DNA of 38,309 nucleotides, from positions 1-38,309 of the forward strand of contig JAGWXK010000013.1 of NCBI GenBank assembly GCA_018969905.1, read 5' to 3'. Source of the DNA: Bdellovibrionales bacterium. GTDB lineage: Bacteria > Bdellovibrionota > UBA1018 > CAIMNF01. The stretch's first letter is position 1. Each line of letters opens with the position of its first letter. Below, one piece after another: positions 1 to 6,369 of this stretch. The position numbers and the translations under genes are program-made. The notes under the pieces were generated by a model. The model saw nothing but the letters and a program-made list of their open reading frames with translations, was not told the DNA's origin and ran no database searches.

Positions 1-233
1 AATTCATAGGGAGAGGGCGAGTTCATCTGAAGCCAAAGATCGGACCATTTCATGCGCTCTCTTTGCTTGAGCCATTCATCAAGACTCCAGCGAGTCTGGG
101 CTCGAACTTCGGCGCGCTTTGAGGACCAGCCAAAAGCGGAGGACCTGGAGCCTCCGTCTTGGGCTTGCGCGGAGCCCATTGATGGGAGCCCATTAAATAC
201 TAAGGTCAGAAGGAGCATCGTCAGTCGAGTCAT
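1..233 (-). CDS. Exported protein of unknown function, C-terminus outside window
   Basis: Reading the minus strand from the ATG at 233 gives an open frame of 77 codons that runs off the left edge without a stop. The first 24 residues form a signal peptide (basic start MTRLTM, a leucine-rich core, then an AQA-type cleavage site), so the product is probably periplasmic or outer-membrane. The mature start is polar and rich in Trp, Arg and Ser. I do not recognise the family. No strong Shine-Dalgarno sequence precedes the ATG; another ATG lies 5 bases upstream but its frame stops at once. The coding signal (signal peptide plus an uninterrupted frame) is reasonable but short. Confidence 0.55.
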   Translation of the reverse strand, partial: MTRLTMLLLTLVFNGLPSMGSAQAQDGGSRSSAFGWSSKRAEVRAQTRWSLDEWLKQRERMKWSDLWLQMNSPSPYE

Positions 234-569
234 CCCATGATTGTGCCTAAAATAGCTGGAGCCTAAAAGGGCTGTTCTAATGCCGTCACTTTTTTGATCA
301 CTACAATCTGATCCAGCAGGAATGCTACGGCCTCATACCAGAACTGCCTGGGGGGTATTGCCACTCGTACCCCGGGCATTTTTTCAGCATTACGAAAATA
401 TTCACCCTACAATACTCCCGGTGATCAGTGAATTCTATGTACCTTCAATCGTCTACAAAAGCCCGAGCCATATTTCCTCACATTTCTTGGTGGTTGAGAT
501 TCTGGGCTTGTGCTGAAACGACTACACATGGTGTCAGCCCGTTTTGGTGCTTCTGTCTTGTTCGACATT
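234..569. other. Gene-free stretch, no clear content
   Basis: I see no convincing gene here. Short frames on the plus strand have no ribosome binding site and no recognisable composition. On the minus strand, 234-300 is the leader of the exported gene that starts at 233 and contains a direct repeat TTTTAGGC about 16 bases apart, the second copy of which could serve as part of a promoter. The stretch may be decayed sequence. Confidence 0.4.
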
Positions 570-704
570 TTACCCTGTGGCCAAAAGATGGGTGGAACCC
601 TGATCTCTTTCGGAGCCAGTCATTTGCAATGACTGGCAGAGGCCCAAGCCAATTTTTTTAGGAATGAGTGTGCGAGGCTCAGGCGGACGGTCCTGACTAT
701 TCAT
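570..704 (-). CDS. Possible 44-residue protein, unknown function
   Basis: A 45-codon frame starts at the ATG at 702-704 and ends with TAA at 570-572. The start is preceded by AGGAG at 711-715, 6-7 bases away, a good ribosome binding site, which is the main reason to list it. The product begins MNSQDRPPEP, is polar, has one Cys, and lacks a signal peptide or membrane segment. I recognise no family. A perfect 10-bp hairpin (615-637) lies inside the frame. It may be a real small protein, a remnant of a larger gene, or chance. Confidence 0.3.
   Translation of the reverse strand: MNSQDRPPEPRTLIPKKIGLGLCQSLQMTGSERDQGSTHLLATG
615..637. repeat. Perfect 10-bp inverted repeat (hairpin)
   Basis: GCCAGTCATT at 615-624 and AATGACTGGC at 628-637 are exact reverse complements around a 3-base centre. 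A T-run (652-658) follows on the plus strand, but 14 bases after the stem, too far for a standard intrinsic terminator. It could be an operator or a structured RNA element. Confidence 0.6.
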
Positions 705-896
705 GGTTTTCTCCTGATTTGGTTTGGCGACCAATCGAAAGATTCTGTCATGCGCACTCGGGCGACCTGTGATGCAACGCTCCTTCAGTCAAGCCGAGCC
801 ATCCACTTTTTAAAGACTCCCGGGTGAATCTTCACGGACTCCATGGGATAACTCGGTTACATAATTTTTCGTCGAAATTCTGGCGCTGTTGATATT

Positions 897-925
897 TTGA
901 AACGCAAATTAAGCAGTTTTAAAAA
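897..925 (+). promoter_or_regulatory. Possible sigma-70-type promoter for the secreted twin genes
   Basis: TTGAAA at 897-902 and TAAAAA at 920-925 are separated by 17 bases, in an AT-rich stretch about 75 bases before the GTG at 999. The -35 matches five of six consensus bases, the -10 only four of six. An alternative -10 (TATGAT, 934-939) has no good partner. AT-rich DNA gives such matches easily. Confidence 0.3.
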
Positions 926-998
926 AGAATGAATATGATAATTTATCCAAAGTAGGTTAATTGGTTTGAGTGAAATACAAATTAAGGGGGATTATTTT

Positions 999-1538
999 GT
1001 GAATAAAGGAAAAGTTTTATTTTTTGCTGTTTTGATTTTTGTGAAAACAGCGGGCTCAGTTTTTGCAAGTGTGAATCAGCCAAAGTCTTTACCGGCGGCA
1101 CCCACTTTCTCCAATCCCAACTTTATGAGTTACATTCAGGGTGCGGTTCCAGGAAAATCGGTTGTGTGTCCAGGTAATGATATGAATAGTGTTTCGGGAA
1201 GTGTTTGTGCGACGAACTTCTTTATGGGTCCATATAAGAAGGTATTCATGTTGCATAATCGAATCGTAAACAATACCTCGCCTTGCCCCTCTGGTACAAT
1301 CTACTTAATGTGTCCATCTGCTGATCCGTCTCAAAATACGGCCTATTGTGGTGGAGGCAGCCATGATCGATGCATTAACACTTCAACTGGCACATCCTCT
1401 GCTGTTACTTGTTCGGGTTCAAGGTATTCGACAACCAGTGGTAGCGGATATATTTATTGGGCCAAAGCACCGAGTTCTCCAGGTGGTGCGTTAGACAAGT
1501 GTTTGAATATCCAAAAACAATCAATCAGCCTGCAGTAA
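999..1538 (+). CDS. Secreted cysteine-rich protein, unknown function
   Basis: The start is taken as the GTG at 999 because AAGGGGG (984-990) sits 8 bases before it; a TTG at 966 would extend the frame but lacks this site. The 179-residue product opens with a signal peptide (VNKGK, then a hydrophobic core, cleavage near VFAS). The mature part is rich in Ser, Thr, Gly, Asn and Cys, with short motifs VVCPG, CPSGTIYLMCP, CGGGSHDRC and VTCSG. The even cysteines suggest disulphides and an extracytoplasmic location. The protein downstream (1569-2000) has the same motif order, so the two are probably diverged duplicates in one transcript. DNA here is visibly more AT-rich than the rest of the window, which suggests separate ancestry. 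No function can be assigned. Confidence 0.75.
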   Translation: MNKGKVLFFAVLIFVKTAGSVFASVNQPKSLPAAPTFSNPNFMSYIQGAVPGKSVVCPGNDMNSVSGSVCATNFFMGPYKKVFMLHNRIVNNTSPCPSGTIYLMCPSADPSQNTAYCGGGSHDRCINTSTGTSSAVTCSGSRYSTTSGSGYIYWAKAPSSPGGALDKCLNIQKQSISLQ

Positions 1539-1568
1539 GCAGTGTAATCAAATTTTACGGAGGAATTT

Positions 1569-2000
1569 ATGTTTAAGAATGTACTTTTATTGTTCATTTT
1601 GGTTATTAATGTAGCGCAAGCTGGGACCTTTACACTCCCGGATCAATCAAATTTTGATTTGACCTCACTAACGGCAAACGGTGGCGTTGTTATGCCAAGT
1701 CAGAAGGTAACCTGTTCTGGCAATGGACTTTGGACAAATCTTATACCTTCCCCTGCTTTGTTTTATTGTTATAATTTGGCCACACGGTCCCCGCTTGATT
1801 GTCTTGCCGGTCAAACTTATGTGAGTTGTCCAGGAACCACTGGGTGCACTTCAAATGTTGATAAGTGTATGACTCCAAACTCACCGAGCCCTTATGCTAC
1901 TGTCTTGTGTCCTTCTGGATTTAGCTTGATTTCACAAGATGGAGTTGATGTTTGTGTTAAGGCCACGCCTGTTGCTCCAGCAATTGAGGCTGGTCCTTAA
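1569..2000 (+). CDS. Secreted cysteine-rich protein, paralog of the upstream gene
   Basis: The ATG at 1569 follows GGAGG with 5 bases spacing, 30 bases after the preceding stop, so the pair is likely one transcript. The 143-residue product has a typical signal peptide (MFKNVLLLFILVINVAQAG, cleavage near AQA). The mature domain contains VTCSG, CLAGQTYVSCP, a DKC pair and VLCPSG, matching in order the motifs of the gene at 999-1538 (CPSGTIYLMCP, DRC, VTCSG). It ends in an Ala/Pro-rich tail. Low GC and the lack of recognisable family suggest a lineage-specific or acquired secreted protein. A hairpin with T-run about 200 bases downstream may end the transcript. Confidence 0.75.
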   Translation: MFKNVLLLFILVINVAQAGTFTLPDQSNFDLTSLTANGGVVMPSQKVTCSGNGLWTNLIPSPALFYCYNLATRSPLDCLAGQTYVSCPGTTGCTSNVDKCMTPNSPSPYATVLCPSGFSLISQDGVDVCVKATPVAPAIEAGP

Positions 2001-2201
2001 TTGCTACGTTAAGCCTAAAGACAAGGGGCCATAAGACCGCAGGAATAATGCTTCGCTTAGATTGAAAGTTCGGCAGGAAAACTCGTGTTCTTGTACTCTC
2101 ACAGTTGTGCTGCCCTAGCTCATTCGGCCGAGTCTCCCATTACCGTCGTGACTCATTTTTCGACCTTCATAAGGTTTGGGGCAATCCTGTGGCCAAATCA
2201 C

Positions 2202-2242
2202 GAACCGCTTGACTGAACAGAGTCGGGATTCCGGTTCTTTTT
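2202..2242 (+). terminator. Possible rho-independent terminator
   Basis: GAACCG (2202-2207) can pair with CGGTTC (2232-2237), with an inner GACT/AGTC pair (2211-2214 and 2221-2224), followed directly by TTTTT (2238-2242). It lies 200 bases after the second secreted gene, inside the 383-base gap 2001-2383. The stem is interrupted, so termination is uncertain. The rest of 2001-2200 shows nothing I can name. Confidence 0.4.
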
Positions 2243-2293
2243 GGCTTCACTCAGCTTGGGCTACAGATCTATTTTGCGAACCAGGTTAAATCC

Positions 2294-2346
2294 GGTCTTT
2301 GGGCATTTTGAGGATTTAACTTAATGATTTCAGTAGCCCAAAGACC
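2294..2346. repeat. 11-bp inverted repeat, possible operator
   Basis: GGTCTTTGGGC at 2294-2304 and GCCCAAAGACC at 2336-2346 are exact reverse complements separated by 31 bases. The right arm ends one base before a TTGACA -35 hexamer at 2348. This position suits a repressor or activator site controlling the gene at 2384 and possibly the carbon-transport genes beyond. It is not followed by a T-run, so it is not a standard terminator. Confidence 0.5.
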
Positions 2347-2347
2347 T

Positions 2348-2376
2348 TTGACATCCCCCTAACGCGGTGCTAAACC
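2348..2376 (+). promoter_or_regulatory. Possible promoter with perfect -35
   Basis: TTGACA (2348-2353), a 17-base spacer, then TAAACC (2371-2376) as a weak -10. Transcription would start about base 2383, right at the ATG at 2384, implying a leaderless or very short-leader message. Consistent with this, no Shine-Dalgarno sequence precedes that ATG. Confidence 0.4.
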
Positions 2377-2383
2377 CCTTTCC

Positions 2384-3121
2384 ATGATGAAATTCATGAA
2401 ATTCGTTGTGCTCCTCGCCCTTCTCCAAAACCTTCCTGCTCGCGCGGAAGTTCTCGATCCAACCGCGATGGATTCGGCAATGACCAACCAAGGGATTGCC
2501 CTTGCGGAAGAGGCAGAGCTTGCAACCCTTCCTGGTGACGAGTCTTTGGCTCATCCCCGTCAGATCCGTGTGAAGGAGATCCGCGAGTACCTGAAAACCG
2601 CAGATGTTACAAAAACCTGCATGGATGAAATGATCCGGCTTCGTGGAAGAATGATTCTGAAACTTTCGCTGAAGCCTGTGGAAGGGGTCGTTGAATTTGC
2701 GGGTGGAATCTATCTTGGATTTTTTGCCGGTGCGATGATTGCTGGACGTACCAATGGTTGGGATGCCCTGGTCGGCGGGGTGCTGGGCGGTCTTGCGGGC
2801 GCCGGGGGTGCCATCATCTATACCGGCGTCGATACGAGCGTGACTGCGGTCAGGCTTCATCGCTTGAATTTGATTTTGAAGGCTTTGGGCGAGCAGGTGC
2901 TTGAGCGAGAAGGTTCAAAGACCGAAGCTCTTTATGATTTCTATCAAGGCAGGTCATCGAATGTTCCAATGGCAAAAGAAGCGTTCGTCGCAAAGCTCCT
3001 GGAAGCTGATCGAAGCGGTGCGCTTTGCGATGGCTCCATGGTGCCTCATCGCATTTTCCGTAGGGGGCTTCGTGCTCGAGTGGCAGGAGCCAAAGAGTTC
3101 GTCAATGCGATCATGCAGTAA
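2384..3121 (+). CDS. Exported protein with glycine-rich membrane segment
   Basis: The 245-residue product begins with a signal peptide (MMKFMKFVVLLALLQNLPARA, cleavage near ARAEV). Three in-frame ATGs (2384, 2387, 2396) can start it; none has a clear ribosome binding site. After a polar acidic section, residues about 105-150 form a very Gly/Ala-rich hydrophobic stretch (FFAGAMIAGR, then VGGVLGGLAGAGGAI) resembling glycine-zipper segments that insert in membranes. The C-terminal third is basic and helical. I do not recognise a family. Its stop overlaps the start of the next small gene (TAATG), and both lead into the SulP-DAB cluster, so it may be an accessory envelope protein of that cluster; this is context only. 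Confidence 0.7.
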   Translation: MMKFMKFVVLLALLQNLPARAEVLDPTAMDSAMTNQGIALAEEAELATLPGDESLAHPRQIRVKEIREYLKTADVTKTCMDEMIRLRGRMILKLSLKPVEGVVEFAGGIYLGFFAGAMIAGRTNGWDALVGGVLGGLAGAGGAIIYTGVDTSVTAVRLHRLNLILKALGEQVLEREGSKTEALYDFYQGRSSNVPMAKEAFVAKLLEADRSGALCDGSMVPHRIFRRGLRARVAGAKEFVNAIMQ

Positions 3122-3519
3122 TGCGCACTAGGCAAGAAGGTCCATTGACTGAAGAATCCGGATCGCATAAGGTTTTAGGGTTGCTACTCAAGACTCTTGG
3201 CTTTGCATTTCTCGGATTTCTTCTCTTTTCCAGTGCCCCGGCAACGGATGAATCCGTTTTCATCAGCAAGGCTGTTTTTCATCATTCCGTAGATCTACAA
3301 TCAAACGCCGTTGAAATTGAAGATGAGCTCCAGGAAGAGCGGGTCTCCATTTCCGATCAGAGCCCTGATTCTCCGGATTCCTTCAATGCGCCAAGTCCGA
3401 GTGCAAACGGGAGGGTTTTTCCTCTTTCGTTTGTGAAGGTTTTCTTTCGGGGATTCATAAAAAATCCAAATTTCGTTTTTTGTGCTAATTCCCCTCGTGC
3501 TCCTCCGCCGTTCATCTGA
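3121..3519 (+). CDS. Small membrane-anchored protein, unknown function
   Basis: The ATG at 3121 overlaps the stop of the preceding gene by one base (TAATG), pointing to translational coupling. The 132-residue product has a short polar N-terminus, one hydrophobic segment at about residues 18-41 (VLGLLLKTLGFAFLGFLLF), then an acidic Ser/Pro-rich region and a basic C-terminus. The shape suggests a single-pass membrane protein or an uncleaved signal anchor. No family is recognised. It lies 64 bases upstream of the SulP gene. It has no ribosome binding site of its own, and the C-terminal half has low-complexity flavour, so it may not be a conserved gene. Confidence 0.5.
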   Translation: MRTRQEGPLTEESGSHKVLGLLLKTLGFAFLGFLLFSSAPATDESVFISKAVFHHSVDLQSNAVEIEDELQEERVSISDQSPDSPDSFNAPSPSANGRVFPLSFVKVFFRGFIKNPNFVFCANSPRAPPPFI

Positions 3520-3583
3520 TTTACCCCAACACCCATTCGCACAATCTTTTTTCAAAAATTAGCATTTCTACGGAGATTCTTTC

Positions 3584-5164
3584 ATGAAATCGAAGTTAAG
3601 TTACGTTGATCTGTTTTCGGGATTTTCAGTTTTTCTCATCGCCCTTCCGCTCTCAGTGGGTATCGCTGTGGCTTCAGGTGCGCCGCCGTCCGCCGGGTTG
3701 CTTGCAGCCATGGTCGGAGGAATGATCGGTTCATGGCTCGGAGGCTCTGCCCTGACGATCAACGGCCCCGCTGCGGGTCTGATTGTCATCGTGGTAGGGG
3801 CGATCCTTGACCTTGGCCAAGGCGATGCACGCGTCGGGTTTCAGCGGGCAACTGCAGCGATCTTGGTTGCGGGTCTGTTTCAAATTGCCTTCGGGGTTTT
3901 GAAGCTTGGCAAATACGGGGTATCGGTTCCGACTTCTGTGCTTCACGGAATGATGTCGGCAATCGGGATCAGCATTGTCGCGAAACAAGCGCACGTGGCC
4001 TTCGGGGTCGCACCCGAAAGCAAATCGATTCTCGGGCTCATCTCCGAGATTCCCCATAGTTTCGCCAATTTCAATCCCGAGGTACTGGTAGTGGCCCTTT
4101 TTTCGGCGGTGATTCTGCTTGCGATGATGAATCTTCCCGAAAAGGTCACGCGATTGCTGCCAGCACCCCTGGTTGTGGTGATGGTGGGGATGGGGCTTGC
4201 CGGTTTCCTTGACTTTGAGCATGAGCATACCGTGGCGGCCCACATGGCAACCATGGTGGCAGGGCCGAAATTCCTGCTGAACATCCCGGATCATCTTTCT
4301 TCGCTCATTCTGCTCCCGGACTTCTCGGTTTGGGCCTCTGGAATGTTCTGGAAATGGGTAATCACGATCGCGCTCGTCGCAAGCCTTGAATCGCTTCTGA
4401 GTGCCGTGGCGGTGGATCGAATGGATCCTTGGAAACGAACCTCCGATTTGAATCGGGAATTGGTCTCGAAGGGGGTCTGCAATTCGCTTCTTGGAATGAT
4501 CGGAGGGCTTCCCATCATCGCGGAGATTGTCCGCTCGACCGCGAACATCAAGAATGGAGCAACCGGAAAGACGAGCAATTTCATTCACGGAGTCTTGATT
4601 CTGGTTTTTGTGGCGCTAGCTCCGGGCCTTTTGCATAAGATTCCGCTTTCAGCCCTTGCAGTCATTCTGATCTTCGTGGGACTTCGGCTTGCAAATCCGA
4701 AACAGCTTTTTCACCTCGCTGAGATCGGACACGGACATGCCTTGGCGTTTGTCGCGACCCTCGCTGTGACTCTTTATGAGGACCTTTTGCTTGGAGTTTT
4801 CTGCGGCCTTCTCGTGGAGCTTGGCTACGCGATCTTTTTCGGCAAGAGTGTCGGTGCGCTTTTCAAGATTCGCTTTCAGAAGGAGCATCATGATTCCCAT
4901 CTTGAACTGAAGGTGAACGGGCCTGTGGTATTTACCAACTGGACGGGAATCTCGGATGAGATTGAGCGCGTGAACAAGAAGAAGAAGGTCCGTCTGGATT
5001 TTTCCGAGGCGCTGCTTGTCGATCACTCGACGATCGAGCAACTCGACCGCCTGAGAAGTCAGGGATACACCGCGGATCACCTCGAGGTGGTGTTTCATCC
5101 GACCCATGAAAAAATTGCGCATCATCCGATGTCCGGGCTGGTCAAGAAAAGGGGGAAGAAATGA
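3584..5164 (+). CDS. SulP-family inorganic anion (probably bicarbonate) transporter
   Basis: The 526-residue protein is an inner-membrane transporter of the SulP/SLC26 family. About ten to fourteen hydrophobic segments fill residues 8-425. The SulP signature region is visible near residues 31-66 (GAPPSAGLLAAMVGG, then LTINGPAAGL). A short degenerate STAS-like domain follows at about 440-520 (VRLDFSEALLVDHSTIEQLD). SulP proteins carry sulfate, bicarbonate or other anions; the sequence alone does not settle the substrate. Bicarbonate is favoured because the next genes are a porin, dabA and dabB. The start has CGGAG 8 bases upstream. The stop overlaps the porin start (ATGA). Many SulP genes of this kind are paired with carbonic anhydrase; none is present here, DabA perhaps taking that role. 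Confidence 0.9.
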   Translation: MKSKLSYVDLFSGFSVFLIALPLSVGIAVASGAPPSAGLLAAMVGGMIGSWLGGSALTINGPAAGLIVIVVGAILDLGQGDARVGFQRATAAILVAGLFQIAFGVLKLGKYGVSVPTSVLHGMMSAIGISIVAKQAHVAFGVAPESKSILGLISEIPHSFANFNPEVLVVALFSAVILLAMMNLPEKVTRLLPAPLVVVMVGMGLAGFLDFEHEHTVAAHMATMVAGPKFLLNIPDHLSSLILLPDFSVWASGMFWKWVITIALVASLESLLSAVAVDRMDPWKRTSDLNRELVSKGVCNSLLGMIGGLPIIAEIVRSTANIKNGATGKTSNFIHGVLILVFVALAPGLLHKIPLSALAVILIFVGLRLANPKQLFHLAEIGHGHALAFVATLAVTLYEDLLLGVFCGLLVELGYAIFFGKSVGALFKIRFQKEHHDSHLELKVNGPVVFTNWTGISDEIERVNKKKKVRLDFSEALLVDHSTIEQLDRLRSQGYTADHLEVVFHPTHEKIAHHPMSGLVKKRGKK

Positions 5165-6348
5165 GGTTCGACAGATTCCTTTTCTCAGCACTCCTCGCCG
5201 CGTCGCTTGGAATGGAAACTCCTGCTTACGCTGAGTTTTTCCTAAAGGGGTACGGATTCCTTCTGCCAAACGTCGTGCTCACTTCGGACGGCGTGGAGTC
5301 GTTTTCCCAGCCCAATTCCTCAGCCTATACGGCAGCGGTGAATCCGGTCTTTAGCAAGACTCGCCGCGATTCCACGCTCTCCTGGCAGGCGGCCCAATCC
5401 AGGGTCGGCCTCAAGGTGAGTGATCCCGGAATCGGTGTGGACGGGGTTCTTGAGTTTGATTTTATCGACTTTACCAAAGCCTCGCCCACCACTGCGGCAA
5501 ATCCGAGGGTTCGCAGGGCTTTCGTAAAATGGCAATCCGAATCAGGGTGGAGCTATCAGCTGGGACAAGATTGGGATCTTGTTTCCTCAACCATTCCTTT
5601 TACCTATAACTTTGTCGGGCATTATTTTGAGTCAGGCGACATCGGCTTCATGCGGATGCAGTTCATCGGGCAGAAAAGACACGGGGATTGGGAATCTTCC
5701 TTTGCCCTCGGGATGATCACCCAGAATTCAGCATCGGGACCAAGTGGAGTGGAACTCGGGGAGTGGCCGACACTTGCGTTCCGTCAGACGTATCTGGGAA
5801 TCGAGGGAACCAAGATTGGAACCTCCTTGCTTGTAGCATCTCTTCGCCCGTCAGCGACCGATTCTTTTCGGATTTTCGGGGGTGCCTTTGCGCTTACGGG
5901 TGAGGGAAAAATTTCGGAAACTTCATGGATCAGCAAAGTCTATGCAGGGCAAAACACATCGAATCTTGGAATGCTCGGACTTGCCTTTGGAGATCGACAG
6001 CATCCCCGCACCCGGGAGGCCGGATTTTATCTGTCCTTAAAGCATCCGGTAAATGAGTCGACCCGCATCTTTGGAGGTGTGGGTGGAGCCTTTGTGCTGA
6101 ATCCAAGTGACATGAGCTCCTCTTACAAATACGACACCGGAAAGCCTGTGCTCGGTTCCACGGGGCCCGGGATCGAGCGAAACCTTACCGCAAGAATCGG
6201 GGTCGATCATGACCTTGCAAAGGGGCTGGTGGCTTTCTCCGAACTTGCGTATCTCGATACCCGGCATCATCTGGCTTCGACCGAAGACGGAACCAATCCT
6301 GCGCGAAGTGCATGGGTTCTGAATTCAGGGGTAATGCTCAATTTTTAG
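5161..6348 (+). CDS. Outer-membrane porin-like beta-barrel protein
   Basis: The start ATG at 5161 overlaps the SulP stop (ATGA), so translation is probably coupled. The 395-residue product has a signal peptide (MRFDRFLFSALLAASLGM, cleavage near AYA), then alternating beta-strand patterns and ends in phenylalanine (MLNF), the usual outer-membrane insertion signal. The early part (WQAAQSRVGLKV, then GVLEFDF, RRAFVKW, YQLGQDWDL) resembles DcaP/OprO-type proteobacterial porins with a barrel around a diffusion channel. Sitting between SulP and dabA, it likely lets bicarbonate or other anions through the outer membrane; that is inference. I know of no standard porin member in DAB operons. Confidence 0.8.
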   Translation: MRFDRFLFSALLAASLGMETPAYAEFFLKGYGFLLPNVVLTSDGVESFSQPNSSAYTAAVNPVFSKTRRDSTLSWQAAQSRVGLKVSDPGIGVDGVLEFDFIDFTKASPTTAANPRVRRAFVKWQSESGWSYQLGQDWDLVSSTIPFTYNFVGHYFESGDIGFMRMQFIGQKRHGDWESSFALGMITQNSASGPSGVELGEWPTLAFRQTYLGIEGTKIGTSLLVASLRPSATDSFRIFGGAFALTGEGKISETSWISKVYAGQNTSNLGMLGLAFGDRQHPRTREAGFYLSLKHPVNESTRIFGGVGGAFVLNPSDMSSSYKYDTGKPVLGSTGPGIERNLTARIGVDHDLAKGLVAFSELAYLDTRHHLASTEDGTNPARSAWVLNSGVMLNF

Positions 6349-6369
6349 TATGCGAAAGGGCTCGTACTC

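Noticed and set aside
726-779. GGCGACC half-sites resembling the array palindrome
   Set aside because: Only 7-base matches without the partner arm; similar half-sites occur by chance elsewhere, such as near 11261 and 36435.
3731-4588. Long minus-strand open frame over SulP
   Set aside because: Antisense shadow with arginine/histidine-rich, low-complexity content and no ribosome binding site; SulP on the plus strand is clear.
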